A stretch of 64,000 nucleotides of DNA, taken from contig CM065300.1 in the NCBI GenBank assembly GCA_032871835.1, positions 3,663,768 to 3,727,767 of the forward strand, in the 5' to 3' direction. The position numbers were made by a program, and so were the translations under genes. This stretch comes from Dipteronia dyeriana. Taxonomy: Eukaryota; Streptophyta; Magnoliopsida; Sapindales; Sapindaceae. Below the pieces are notes generated by a model that saw only the letters and a list, made by a program, of their open reading frames with translations, was not told the origin of the DNA and did no database searches. The first letter of the stretch is position 1. The number at the start of each line of letters is the position of its first letter. Positions 47,562 to 59,853 of this stretch are shown here, piece by piece.

Positions 47562-49478
47562 CTGATATATATAGCATAAAACTGCTCATTGGGCTTATGT
47601 TTGGGCTTGGCATGTATGGCATAGGCATGGGCTTGGGCTTGAGCTTGGCCCACTTAGGTGTACAATGAGTCTCTAACTCATGCCCAAATATACTAACATC
47701 TCTCACTCGCACAAGTGGGGCCAACACAACTAAGTTACCACAAGCTCATCATAGGTGTAACATTATTAATCAACATCTGTCACTCCCAAAATGGCGTAAG
47801 ACGTGATATATACAGAGGAGCCTTTAAAAAAAAATAAACACAAGTATTATCATCATTATCAAAAGTGTTCATACGGGTAAATGCATCGTGTGACCTACGA
47901 ACAATCAATAATATATATAAAAGGGAGCTAACAATCTCAAATGTAAATTCTCTATTTACAAGAGATAATTTTGTTCATTATTGTATCCTAGATTTAATTT
48001 ATAATTGTTATCAGTCTAGAGCATACTTAATCCCTCAAAAGCTATGCTTGACTTTATCACATTTCATGTATTCACAATTATAACAAATATAATCGGTCGA
48101 CCAGTGAATACATAAGTCAGATAAAAATTCATTAAATCTTCTCATTTCATCTCTATCTTTCCGTCTCCAGAACAACTGCTACCCTAGACGTGCCCCATAG
48201 GCTGAATTATCATAGTCATAGAAATAACACGCTAAAGGTACTAGCACTGTCATGTCACTTCAAGATAGAGTGAATGGTTATAAGGACACTATTTGAAGTT
48301 AACGTAAAGCTTCAGTGGAACTTACACAATGAGGAAACAGGGATTCATTTTTTCATTTTTCACATCGGTCACAAATAGCACACGTGGTATGAAACACGTG
48401 TTACAATAAATTTCATTCTAAATAAGAATGCATATATCTTTATATTATTCACTGTACAAATCTTAGTCTAGTCACAACTATCGTGACTAACTTGAGTTCT
48501 TAAAAGTTCGCTTCTCTCTGGCGCCACATTAAGATCTAACATCTGGCTTGAATCAGACATCAATGATAGTGGGGTCTATCATGATCAGTTCTAAAATATA
48601 TTAGTATATTTGTTGTGAACCTCATTTTGACAAAGTCAAGGCGACTTATTCATATATACTAGCTCCGTGAGAATATATCCTACATATTCTCTAATATATA
48701 TGTGTCTCATCTCAGGTTGCTATATCAGCAACTGAGGCAACCGCACGTGTAAGAATGCTGGTCTCAATCTGACGACATATTTTTATTACATTATGTGTGT
48801 AATTATGCTAGCATTAACGGTAAATTTCTTTACTATTAAAGTTATATCATAATCCTCTCAATCTAGGATTATATTGATATACATTTACTAATCTTGTAGC
48901 ATAATTTCTATTGAACCTTGTACACATCACAATGTACACTGATTGGTTAGCCGTACTTTCAAGGTATGTCATAATCCTCTTAACAACATCTCAATGTTGT
49001 AATCAAGGATTATATTGGTATCCACTCACCAATCTTACGACGTAACTAATGATAAACTTTGTACATATAACCATGTATATGAGACTCTGTATGATACTAA
49101 CATAAAGAATTTGTAATTAATAACTTGATCTTATGGAGTTTCAATGTACACATTAAGGATAAGAGTTTGTAATTTCATAATAGGAGTATCTATGAGCCTA
49201 TAATTGCTCATTTCGAATCAACTATTACTCATAATATATATAAGCCACATTGCTCATATAAAATCTCAAAGAAATTTGAGAATTACAATTTCATTATGGT
49301 TTCCAAACTCTTCATTATTTCTAGTCAAGACATATAGTCCACACATATAGATAATATAAAAATTATCCTTAACCTATTTAGTGTACTTACCATGGCTATC
49401 TTTAGTCATCATTAATCTGTAGGACATTATAGTTTGATGAAATAAAAGATACCACTTTCTAGAGGATTGTTTCAAACC
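47562..49478. other. Unclassified DNA between two phylloplanin 5' flanks
   Basis: No gene is recognised. There is a loose internal repetition (TCATAATCCTCTCAATCTAGG at about 48850 and CATAATCCTCTTAACAAC at about 48970, each followed by GGATTATATTG). It replaces the phylloplanin gene expected between the two copies of its upstream flank. It may be the inside of a decayed retroelement together with 47086-47561; that is inference only. Confidence 0.4.
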
Positions 49479-50400
49479 ATAAAAAATAAAAAATAAAAAT
49501 TAAATTGCATATTGTCAATGATTTAATAGAAGAACTTTCTCTGTCTTGTTCTCATCAGAATCTAAGTTTGTCATATCAACTCTTATATATGTGAAGAAGC
49601 TAGAAGCTGACCATGCCCACAACACTCTAATGGGGGTTCAACTACAAGCCAAGACTTTAGGCTAAAAGCTTTTCATTGTTTTTATTTCTATGCTGCTGGC
49701 TTTGTGGCTTTGTACTGTACAAACATATATGGTGAAATTGCTGTACCATTTTACAAGATTTTTGGATTTATTTTGATTTTGAAATCTCATCTTTATTCTT
49801 TAACATACTTGGAGGTATTATATATTAGTTTGGTCCATTGCTCAATTGCTCAAATCGTTTACTAGCCTTTTTTCCGGTGAGAATTTTGCACTCTTGTGAC
49901 TGGAACTTGCCTCTGCTTGCACAACTGCAGACATGATAGCTTCGGATCTTGGGTTTTTATAGTGAACCACATTTTTCTAGGCATTGATATTCAAAATGCG
50001 TATATAATGTTTGATCTCAGTATATCAAACCGCATATATAATATTTGATCTCAGTAAGTCTCGCCAAACTCCTTTCTCAAATATTGTGATAAATGAGAGA
50101 AAAGCAACCCTCATCGAATGGTTAATCTTTTTCCACCTAGAACCTTTTTAGTAACAAACAGGTACACAGGCAAGGAAAACCGAAAACTGTTACCGTACAA
50201 GCTCTCAAGTCTCCATTTATTTGTTGTCTATAGTTACTTAGTAGCGTGCACCTTTAATTGAACATAACTAAAATCAGTTTCTTACAATAAGGCAGATATT
50301 ATGTTACCCACTGTTTGCTTTTCAAATTTACCCCAATAAAATTGAATATTCTGGGACCTAGTAAACCAATTACAGACATACAACTGCACTGTTTGGTAAG
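49479..50400. repeat. Module 3, phylloplanin 5' flank without the gene
   Basis: Close copy of 46335-47085 that extends further (TACTTAGTAGCGTGCACC, ATTCTGGGACCTAGTAAACC), so it shows the original order. The phylloplanin coding exons that should lie to its left are absent. From 50401 to 50570 the sequence is unique and leads to MULE C. Confidence 0.8.
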
Positions 50401-50803
50401 TTCTTGCTCTCTATAATCAGCCATGCATGATCAAATAAACCAAGGATCACACTAGACTGATGACTACAATGCTTCATGCTCATCAAAATTAGCATTCATA
50501 AACTGTCATATAGAAACATTTCGGTAGAAAAACAACGTTCGAAATTTTTGTATAGCTGTAAAATAACAACATAAATGAAGGGGTCAAAAAATTATTGGCA
50601 CTATTTGAGGGGTATGTTGTGCAAATATCACCACTTTACTAATGTATGTTTAAAAGGCACCAAAAGAGCGTTTGAGACAAAAATACCCCGAAATATTTTA
50701 ACAGTGAGGAAGTTGTCGTTTTCAAAGTCAGAGAGAAGCAACAGTCAAACCGACGGGAAACTAATCGACGGTGAAGTGACCGGCAGAGCTGCGATTGACA
50801 AAG

Positions 50804-52142
50804 GTAAGATTGGTTAGTTTTCCTCGTTTTTGTTGTTGTTAACTTGCCTTACATGTTAGAATTGAGTTTTGTTGATAGGAATTATAGAAACCGGTTAAAA
50901 TAGAGAATTGTGAATGGTTGTGGTTTAGGTTAGGGTTTGTAATTTGGTTGAATATCAGTTAAGGAAGATGAAATCTGGGTTTTTGAGACCTTTTTCAAGA
51001 AAATCGAGCTTATTTGATTAGTCGAGCTATTTTTGTCGTGAAAAACAGGTTTTGGTAGATCTAGGTTTTTGGAAAAGGAATCGAGCTTTTTTAAAAAAGA
51101 ATCGAGCTTTTTTAAAAAAAAGAATCGAGCCATTTTGAAAAGGATCGAGCTTTTTTGAAAAGGGATCGAGACTTTTTTAAGAGGGATCGACCTTTTTTAA
51201 AAAGAGGTGGAGGTTATTGTGAAAGAGATCGAGCTTTTTTGAAAGGGATCGAGCCTTTTTCAAAAGGAATCGAGCTTTTTTGATTATGTTTCGAGTTTTT
51301 TTGAATAGGTTCGAGCTGTTTTTGAATTGGATCGAGCCTATTTGAAAGGGATCGAGCTTTTTTGAAAAAGGATAGAGACTTTTTTTAAAATGGACTTTTT
51401 TTAAAAGGGATCGAGCTTTTTTAAAAAGGGGTGGAGGTTATTTTGAAAGGGATCGAGCCTTTTTGAAAGGGATCGAGCCTTTTTGATAAGGAATCGAGCT
51501 TTTTTGAAAATGGATCGAGACTTTTTTAAGAGGGATCGAGCTTTTTTAAAAAAGAGGTGGAGGTTATTTTGAAAGGGGTCGAGCTTTTTTTAAAGGGATC
51601 GAGCCTTTTTGAAAGGGATCCAGCCTTTTTGAAAGGGATCGAGCCTTTTTGAAAGGGATCGAGCCTTTTTGAAAGGGATCGAGCCTTTTTGAAAGGGATC
51701 CAGCCTTTTTGAAAGGGATCGAGCCTTTTTGAAAGGGATCGAGCCTTTTTGAAAGGGATCGAGCCTTTTTGAAAAGGGATGAGCTTTTTTTAAAATGGGT
51801 GGATGTTATTTTGAAAGGGATCGAGCCTTTTTGATAAGGAATCGAGCTTTTTTGAATATGTTTCGAGCTATTTTTGAATTGGATCGAGCTTATTTGAAAG
51901 GGATTGAGACTTTTTGAAAGGGATTGAGACTTTTTGAAAGGGATCGAGCCTTTTTGAAAAGGGATCGAGCCTTTTTGAAAAGGGATCGAGCCTTTTTGAA
52001 AGGAATCGAGCTCTTTTTAAAGGGATCGAGCCTTTTTGAAAAGGAATCGAGACTTTTTGTAAAGCAATCGAGCTGTTTTGAAAGGGATCGAGCTTTTTAA
52101 TAAAATTCTGTCTAATGATGTTGTGTTTCTGTTACATTACAG
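50804..52142 (+). other. Putative 5'-UTR intron of MULE C ULP
   Basis: Donor GACAAAG|GTAAGATT at 50803/50804; acceptor ACATTACAG at 52142 with the ATG starting at the very next base. It is 1,339 bp, most of it minisatellite. The first non-coding exon would run from the terminal repeat to 50803. Confidence 0.75.
50995..52105. repeat. Minisatellite upstream of MULE C ULP
   Basis: About 55 units of 18-22 bp. The most homogeneous part (51590-51770) has nine almost identical units of GGGATCGAGCCTTTTTGAAA. A higher-order unit that includes GGTGGAGGTTATT recurs at about 51206, 51430, 51556 and, as a variant, 51798. Confidence 0.95.
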
Positions 52143-55100
52143 ATGAGAATTAGGTTGAGGGATTCACTTAAAACTCCAGAAGAATACTGGTACGAGGGCA
52201 AACTGACACTACACAACCATTTTGATGCCCTCACCCATATAGACGACGCGCTGAACCGTGTCCCTGTAGATTTTGTAGATGAAGACCGTCGGCGGTTCAT
52301 AACGTCTTGTTTCGGGCATTTCCTGATGATGCATAGGGAGATGAAGTTTTCCGGTGGTATTATCCATCGGTTGCTTTTGAGGGAGCTCCATCATAACGGC
52401 CCCACAGATGAGATGCACTTCATGTTAGGAACCCAGTCGGTGAGGTTTTTGAAGGTGGAATTTTGCCTGATCACCGGACTGCGGTTTGGAGTTGTACCAG
52501 ATACCACAATGTGTGCAGCAGTGGAGAATGGCATACATGAGCGGTACTTTCCTGGAGCCTAGGAGGTGTCGCTGGAGCAGATTAGAGGTGTTGTCACCGG
52601 CACAGATTTCGGACAGGCGTACGATGCTGTCAAGCTCTGCCTCTTATATATGCTGAACTGGATACTGATGGGGGTGGATGAGAGATTCAAGATTCCAGTT
52701 TGGCAGTTTCGGGTGGTTGAGGACCTAGATGCGTTCGATGCGTTCCCGTGGGGTGCCTACGTGTACAGGCATTCTATTCACTCATTCAAGCATGCGCTTG
52801 ACGGGCGAAGAGACGGGTTCGAGCGACGCCGGCAGGAAAAGAGCGCTGATGTACACATGGTGGAGACCTACAACATATACGAGCTTTCTCATGCCCTGTT
52901 GGTAAGAAGTTCAAACTACAAATTGTACTTTATTGTTGGGGCCCAAAATTGTATGGATACTTATCATACTTATCCATGATGCAGATATTTGCTTTGGAGG
53001 TGTCCGGAGGGTTACTGATCTGACTCCCCGAATTTTGAAGTGGGAGTTGACCAAACAACCGAAAGGGAAGAAGCTAGCAAAGATTTTCAAAGCCAGTGTT
53101 TGTATTTATTTTGTTAATGTTTTTATTAGTTAGTAATTGTACAATGACATTGTTCTAACTAATATTTCAGTTGTTTGCGCTCAAGGAACTGGTGCCGACA
53201 CCAGCTGAGAGACAAGCACCATACTATGCCTGCTGAGACGAGGAGGGACCATGTATGTAAAAGATGACATGGATGATATGCCGCCTGAGGTCCCTGATCA
53301 GACCATCTTAGGCGGGATCAGTGGTACAGACAGGACCATTGACAGTGAGGGATCTGAGCCCGCTGCTGGGGGTTTGAGGCCCAATGACAGTGAGGGATAT
53401 CAGACAGACCCTCAACGAGAAAGGCATAGGCATAGGCGGGTTCGGTTTTTCACCCCTGGACATGGTACATCTGCAGGGGATTCCCGTGGGGGCGTTGGAC
53501 GTGATGGAAAAGTAAGCTGAAAACAAAGTTAAGTGTTTTTTAGTAACACGTGTTCATAGTTTTGTACTAACATTGTAGACATGATTTCAGGCTCCGTGGA
53601 CTGAAATGTTGAACGATGTGCGTGAAGCCCTCCGAAAGAGTGACGAGGATCGACAACGTCAACACTTGGAGTTGTTGGATATGATCTGAAAGAGTGATGA
53701 GGATCGTCAGCAGCAACACCGATTGTTACTTGATATGATCCGGGGGCTTCACCATTCGACCTTAAGTACACATCGGGATGGCCCCCCACCTCCTGATCAA
53801 TTATTTAGTCCCGGAGGGTCGACTGATAGGTTTACAGAAGGGACAGACACCCAGACTCAGGGGTCCCCCCCACCTCGCAGCACATCATTCCCCCCACCTC
53901 CTAGCATATCGATTCAACCACCGCGGTCCCCTCCCCCACCCAACACGTCCGTGGCATCGAAGAGGTCCCTTCTCCCACCCAGCACGTCAGTCCCGTCGGA
54001 GCGGTCCCCTCCCCAACCCAGCATGTCAGTGGCGTCGGAGCGGTTCCCTCCCCCACCCAGCACGTCAGTCCCGTCGGAACGGTCCCCTCCCCCACCTAGC
54101 ATGACCGTGCCGTCGGAGCGGTCCCCTCCCCTACCCAGCACTTCCGTGGAGTCAGAACGGTATCCTCCCCCACCCAGCACGTCCTTGGAGTCGGTGAGGT
54201 CCCCTCTCACACCCAGCACGTCCGTGGCGTTGGAGCGGTCCCCTCCCCCGGTGAAGCGTTTAGGTAAGCGCGGATGGCAGTTGGTGAGCCCTAACACAGA
54301 TCCATGCCGTCCAAAGAGGTTAAAGACACTGCTCGAGTTCGTGGAACATATTTTTGACCCCCACGGACTAGTGGACGGTGACCATCTAGCAGCATACAAA
54401 GCCTTCAAGAGGAACATCAACGGAGAACAGTGAGTATAACTTTTTATAATACAAATGGATGTACATTTCTTGTTTATTCTAATTTATGTATAGCTAAGGT
54501 AATTCAATCATTATACAGCCGTGATATGGACGTGTTGTCACCAGTTACCGTGGGATGGTTCGTGCGTATGCAGTCCAACTTCATGGACTTGAAGGACACA
54601 GTACGTACTTATTATATTTCATATTAACTTTTGTGTAAGTATTGTTGAATTGTTAACAAGTACTGTGGTTTTATTGTTTGTCAGCATATAGATGCATACC
54701 TAAATATTCTACGAAAGCGTCAGCGAGGATTCCACAATGTGTACAACAAGAGGATCAACGTGTTGGATACACAATTTTATGTAAGTAGTTATAACATTTG
54801 GGAATCACATCGGATTTAAAGCTTCTGTATTAATAATACGATCTTGTCAATGCTTGTACATCCACTTATGCTGTACATGTGGGAGCGGATGATGCCTCGT
54901 GATTCCCACGGTGCTGTGAGCACGGCAAGGTGGAATGTGTTACAGTCCCGATGGTTGGAAGAGGACCTTCTCACGGTCCGTGGAGCAACCACGAGTGGAA
55001 ACCGCCCATGGCACGAGGTTGACCAGGTAAGTGTTACATGATTGAAATGATTTTAAAAAAAAATTGTAAGTATATCCTCAGCTAACACGGCATGCAAACA

Positions 55101-55610
55101 ATTACAGGTGTTGATTCCGTGCAACGTTGGGGCCCAACATTGGCTGGTGGTGAGCGTCTACCTTAGTCGCGGGAAGATTGATATTTATGACCCCTGGAGA
55201 CAGGAAGTCCCGTATCAGATCAGGCACCAGCAGGTCCGGCCATTACGGTGGTTTTTACCCTCCATGTTGAGTGACGCAGGGTTCCACACAGAACGGCGTC
55301 CTGGGTGTCGAGCGTTCACTCGGGAAAAGAAGCCTTTCTCGGTCAGTCTGGTGCATCCTTCTACAGTCCCCCAACAAAAGAAATCGTAAGACATTCTATT
55401 TCATTCACGTGTTTACATATTCTTTATGAACGATTTCTAATGGTGTTTTATGTCCCGAATTGTAGAGGTAACTGTGGCCCCCATACTTTGAGAATTATCG
55501 AGTACATAGTGGCGAACCGAAGGCCTTTTGATTGGTCGGAGGACGACATGGGGATGATTCGGAAAAAAATGGCTGTGGAGATTTTTGCTAACTCCAAGCC
55601 CGCCAAGTGA
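52143..55610 (+). pseudogene. ULP-type C48 protease-like gene of MULE C
   Basis: Exon 1 52143-52901: DUF1985 (YEGKLTLHNHFDALTHID, RFLKVEFCLITGLRFG, AFPWGAYVYRH), one TAG at 52559. Exon 2 from 52985 has lost about ten codons around the KLAEVFG position of copy B. Acidic linker 53170-53514. Exon about 53590-54430: coiled-coil-like ALRKSDEDRQRQHLEL twice, then about ten repeats of PPPSTSVPSERS, then FKRNIN. Two small exons follow (54520-54600, 54685-54780), then the protease core. His is in GAQHWLVV (codon 55138-55140), Asp in IYDPW, Gln in PQQKKS, and after an intron Cys in GNCGPHTLRIIEY (codon 55473-55475). It stops TGA at 55608. C48 proteases remove SUMO-like modifiers; the role here is unknown. 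Decay is light: at least two stops and one deletion. Confidence 0.85.
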
Positions 55611-55806
55611 TTTTTGGTATATTACCATTGTAGTTGTACACAGACATGTCATTATTTCATGAACATTAATTCGTTCATTATTCATTCATTAATATTATTT
55701 CATTTATTAATATTAATTCATTCAATAATAAGTAATTATTACAATTCAAAATTATTACAATATGATACACTTCTAAAAGTTTTCAATGTGATCAAAAAAT
55801 TGTCAT

Positions 55807-58569
55807 TCATTCCCTATTAGAGTCAATGTTAGGGCACGTTTGTTTGTTATGTCCAATTGAATGGCAGATGCTACACTTGTGGCGGTATTCATCAGGAGCA
55901 GCTCTTCTTGTACCTTCATTAATCATCGGTGGATTAGAACATTTCCTGGAATTATGCCCTGGGTGTCCACATCTCCTACAGGATTGTGTAGTTGTCCTCT
56001 CCGAAGAGTAGACATGGCGACCCGCCATCGGGCGTCCTGCTTGTCTCCTGGAGTTTAGATTCAAAATCACCCTCTGAGCAATGTCAGATGGCACAACCCA
56101 AGTGGAAGGATAACCCACCGGCATAATAGGAACCGAGTACGCGTTAATAAGTGTCTGTGTCTTGTAGTAGTCCGCACACAAAGCTGTGAAGTCCAAGTTT
56201 TACTCCCTGTAAAAAAAATTGAAAACGATCAGCTTAACCAAGAAAATGATCAGTAGGTTTTCAAAGTTGTGAAGTCCAAGTTACAGTAATCTACCGTGCC
56301 GCCGCAAGGGCGTGAGAACATGGAAAATGATCCATTTGAAATTTGTTACAAGTACAAGTCTTCCGAGCTAAGTCTACAGTCCACTGTTTTCAAGACCGCC
56401 TGACCAAAAAAATGTTCCAGTCGAATGGATTAACGGTCAAATAACCACACTTCTCCACACGTTTTAAAAGCACAAGTGTGCTGCGTCGGTCAACTGATGA
56501 CGCATGGTTTGTGCAGCTCTATAGCGATCATGAAACCACCGTTGCAGCATATTCCTAATGAACTCAGCCAGAGTCAACATAGGCAGTTGGCGTGCAAATT
56601 TGAGGCATGAGTTTATGCATTCTGCAGCATTAGTCGCCATCACCCTATACCTTCTTTCCGGACAGTGTACACGGGACCACTTGTGTGGACCGGCATCAAT
56701 GACATAATCATATGCATTCTGGTGCAAGTTTCTTAACTCTTCCATATGCTGGTTATATTCAAACTCGGTGTATGCGCGTGCTGCTTTGTCCATTATTACG
56801 GCAACATCCTTTCTATGAAATCGCTTTTTGACATTTTCAGCAAAGTGCCAACAACATATGGTATGGGTGGCATAAGGGAACACTTTAGAAATCCCTGTTT
56901 CAATGCTTGCATGCCTATCGAAAATGAAAACTAGCTCATTAATATGACCTAGGGCACCCTTCAAGCAATCCAAAAACCATTCCCATGAAAGGTTGTATTC
57001 TGAGTCGCCGTACCCAAAAGCAATTGGATACACCTGTTCGTTCCTATCTTGTGCTGTTGCAACAAACATTGTACCCCGAAATCGTCCCTTCAAATGGGTA
57101 CCATCAACGGCAATGACTGGACGCATACACGTTCGGAATCCTCTAAGTGAGGCACCAATCAACATGAAGAAGTATATAAATGTATCATCTTCGTTGCACT
57201 GAAAGTCAGTGATTGTGCCGGGATTTTGTTGTTCTGAAACGTAACCAAATGATGGAAGCAGTTGGAAGGTTTCCTCATGTGTTCCATATGTCAGTGACAA
57301 CGCATAATCGAGGGCGGCGTGTGTCTTACTGTACATGATTTGGATTCCATACATTGATTTCATGTCGGCGATTATGTCCTTCGGACGCATTAGTCGACCA
57401 TCTTGTTATTGAAGTCTAGGTGCAATAACTTCTCCAATTGTGACTGCACTAGCTTGTCGGTGCCGGCGGTGAATTTCCTCTAACGGATAAGTGTGTTCGT
57501 TGACAAAACTTCTTACTTGAAAGTATGTGCCTTCATCTCTCCTCACTGCTCTTAACTTCCACGTACAATTTTCCATCAAACAAACTAGATGTAATGTTGT
57601 CTTATTCGACCTTTTTACCTTCCACTCGAAGTTCTGCCGCATTGCAAAATGGCCTACTAGTCTCTTCAAATCCTTTTTCGTTGCAAAAAATTGGCCTTTA
57701 TATATCATGCTTGTAGGTTCATCTTCAAACAAGTTCCTGCTTCCACCAATACCAAACGAGTATGATTCTGCTTCTGGAATAAGCCATGTTCTTGCATTAT
57801 TTGAATCATCTGCAGTTCCATTAGCCCTCCCCTCGGAGGTCCCAACTATATCTGGTGCACTGGAACTAAATCTGTGTACATGTCTTACACGTCTTTCCGT
57901 TTCTACAGGTTCTGCATCTTGCTGATTGTCCTCTACATTTTCTATAGAATTTAAATTGCCCTCATTATCCATCCCAACATTCAATGCTGTATTCTCCTCA
58001 TTGTTGATATCATTGTAGATCTCATTGTATTGGTGGTTGTACTCTCTACCATTCATCTCAATATGACAACCAAATACATCGTCGAATTGAGGTTCCGGTC
58101 TATTATCATGGGCGACTACTTCTGGTGGGACAACACATATATTTTCCCGACCATCAATCCCACTTCTTTCTGTGAACAACTGGTTGCTTCTGCCTGACGA
58201 TTGAAATTGTTGGGTGTTATCAGGATGAGGGATATCTTCACCAATGACACCTCTCACTGGCCTCTCGATTAGACTAACACATACTTGAGGGATCACCCTA
58301 TCTTCCCCTAGCATAAACTGAACATCGTCATTGTTTCTTATATATGTACGACATGTAGTCCCAGGAACAATCGATAGAGACTGTAGCTCAACACTGTATT
58401 TGTTCTCATCAAACTTCACAATGGTTTGCACGATCGACACCAGTTCGTCGTAACTCAAATTCTTTGACACATACAAACCTTGGTTATCGGAACCTAAATA
58501 CCTCTGATTTCCGTCTGGTAATTGCTCCCATCGACCGTTGTAAGATATGACTATTCTCACCCTATCCAT
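55807..58569 (-). pseudogene. mudrA transposase of MULE C
   Basis: Start at ATG 58569, five bases inside the exon after a TTTTGACAG acceptor. PB1-like N terminus (MDRVRIVISYNG, YDELVSIVQTIV), Asn/Glu-rich linker, MuDR DNA-binding domain (YKGQFFATKKDLKRLV, about 57700), MULE catalytic domain with AVDGTHLKG (about 57100), FIFDRHASIETG (about 56910) and CCWHF, SWIM finger (CTCNKF...PCSHALAAA, about 56300-56370), intron, then two complete CCHC knuckles (CRRCGHPGHNSRKC and CSICHSIGHNKQTC, 55820-55990). Defects: CAA to TAA at 57406, a one-base deletion near 56470, stops in the segment before the SWIM finger and at the start of the last exon. Knuckles are intact here and lost in copies A and B. Confidence 0.9.
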
Positions 58570-58573
58570 TGTC

Positions 58574-59407
58574 CTGTCAAAATTAACATCAAAAAACATA
58601 AATAAGGAAAAAAATATTTCATATTAAATTTACAATTATAAAGGATTAAACAAAAATCAAAAGTGTAAGATATGAAGCTTTTTTAAAAAACGGATCGAGA
58701 TTTTTTTGTACATGATCGAGCCGTTTTTGTATATGACCGGGCTATTTCTAACGGGATCGAGCTTTTTTTGTTCAAGAACGAGCTCTTTTTCTACATAATC
58801 GAGCTTTTTAATATATGGCTCGAGCATTTTTTCATATGCCTCGAGCCTATTTGAAAGGGATCAAGCTCTTTTTTGAGGAATCGAGCTTTTTTTGTGAGGG
58901 TTTGTGCTTTTTTTGTGCGGTATCGAGCCTTTTGCAAAAGGGATCGAGCTATTTGTGTGCGGGGTCTAGCTATTTGTGTAAGAGATCGAGCTTTTTTTGA
59001 CAAGGATCGAGCTTTTTTTCTGAAGGATCGAGTCTTTTTTGCCAAGGATCGAGTCTTTTCTTTTTGCGTACCCAGCATCTATTTTTGGAATCGAGCTTTT
59101 TTTAGAATTTGTTCGAGACTTAGTTTCACATTTCCGAGCTTTTTTACAAATGTTTCGACCTATTTTTAAAACATTTTCACCTTGTATGCCCAAGATTATA
59201 AACTTGTTTGCACCACCACAACTCAACTCGTCCAAATATATATACAAAAAAATATGCATACATGTTCATTCATTCTTTGTAAAAAGTTTACAACTCCAGG
59301 ACATCAACATAAAAAAATTCAGACAACATGTTCATAACTGTTCATACAGTGTTATACCACACAAATACAATAAAAAATGGAAATAAAGATCAGAAATATT
59401 ATTTTAC
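58574..59407 (-). other. Putative 5'-UTR intron of MULE C mudrA
   Basis: Minus-strand donor ACAAGAAG|GTAAAAT (exon edge 59408) and acceptor TTTTGACAG at 58574. It encloses the minisatellite 58680-59165. The AAGAAG|GTAA donor is the same as in MULEs A and B. Confidence 0.7.
58680..59165. repeat. Minisatellite upstream of MULE C mudrA
   Basis: More degenerate array of GATCGAGCTTTTTTTG-type units. The TCGAGCTTTTT core has the same plus-strand direction as the array on the other side of the element (50995-52105). Confidence 0.88.
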
Positions 59408-59853
59408 CTTCTTGTACAAAATATAGAATATGTGCAATATCTGGAATACAATAAATCTGGAATGGAGCTCGTTTTGTGAAGAAAAAATGGAGTATGTGAT
59501 TGATTTTCAGACAACTTTATTAGACGACAACCTTTAAAGAATAAAATATCGATTATTTAAGGACAATTTCGGTACATCACTATAATAGGTGCCTTTTAAA
59601 CTTAACTTATTATAAAGGTGACATCACTGCAATTGACCAACAAGAAGGTGACATTCCTCACCATTTCCACCGTAAATGAAATGCCATTAAAGAAGTTGTT
59701 GCGTGTTGAATTTAATTTTTTTTCTCACAAGCACTAAAAGGCTGTTCATTTCCTCTCCAACAACAAAAACCTTACGTGTGTCACCACCACCATATGATGA
59801 GCAACAGTAATGCTACAATGGCTAGAACTGCACAAATCGACTTGTAGACCTAC

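Larger units (their letters stand above)
50580..59671. mobile_element. MULE C, complete Ulp1-carrying Mutator-like element
   Basis: A 9,092-bp element in the opposite orientation to MULE B: ULP plus (52143-55610), mudrA minus (58569-55807). The left end starts GGGGTCAAAAAATTATTGGC and passes AGGGGTATGTTGTGCAAA. The right end is GGTGCCTTTTAAACTTAACT to CCATTTCCACC. An exact 8-bp duplication TAAATGAA (50572-50579 and 59673-59680), extended by one mismatched base, flanks it. Both genes contain only a few inactivating changes, so this is the youngest-looking of the coding copies, with B close behind. Confidence 0.92.

Noticed and set aside
50995..52105. Regular short repeats that could suggest a CRISPR array
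   Set aside because: Units are head to tail with no unique spacers, degenerate in length, and lie in a plant transposon.
53778..54420. Out-of-frame ORFs through the ULP Pro/Ser exon on both strands
   Set aside because: They are shadows of a GC-rich 36-bp coding repeat; the frame with flanking DUF1985 and protease exons is the real one.
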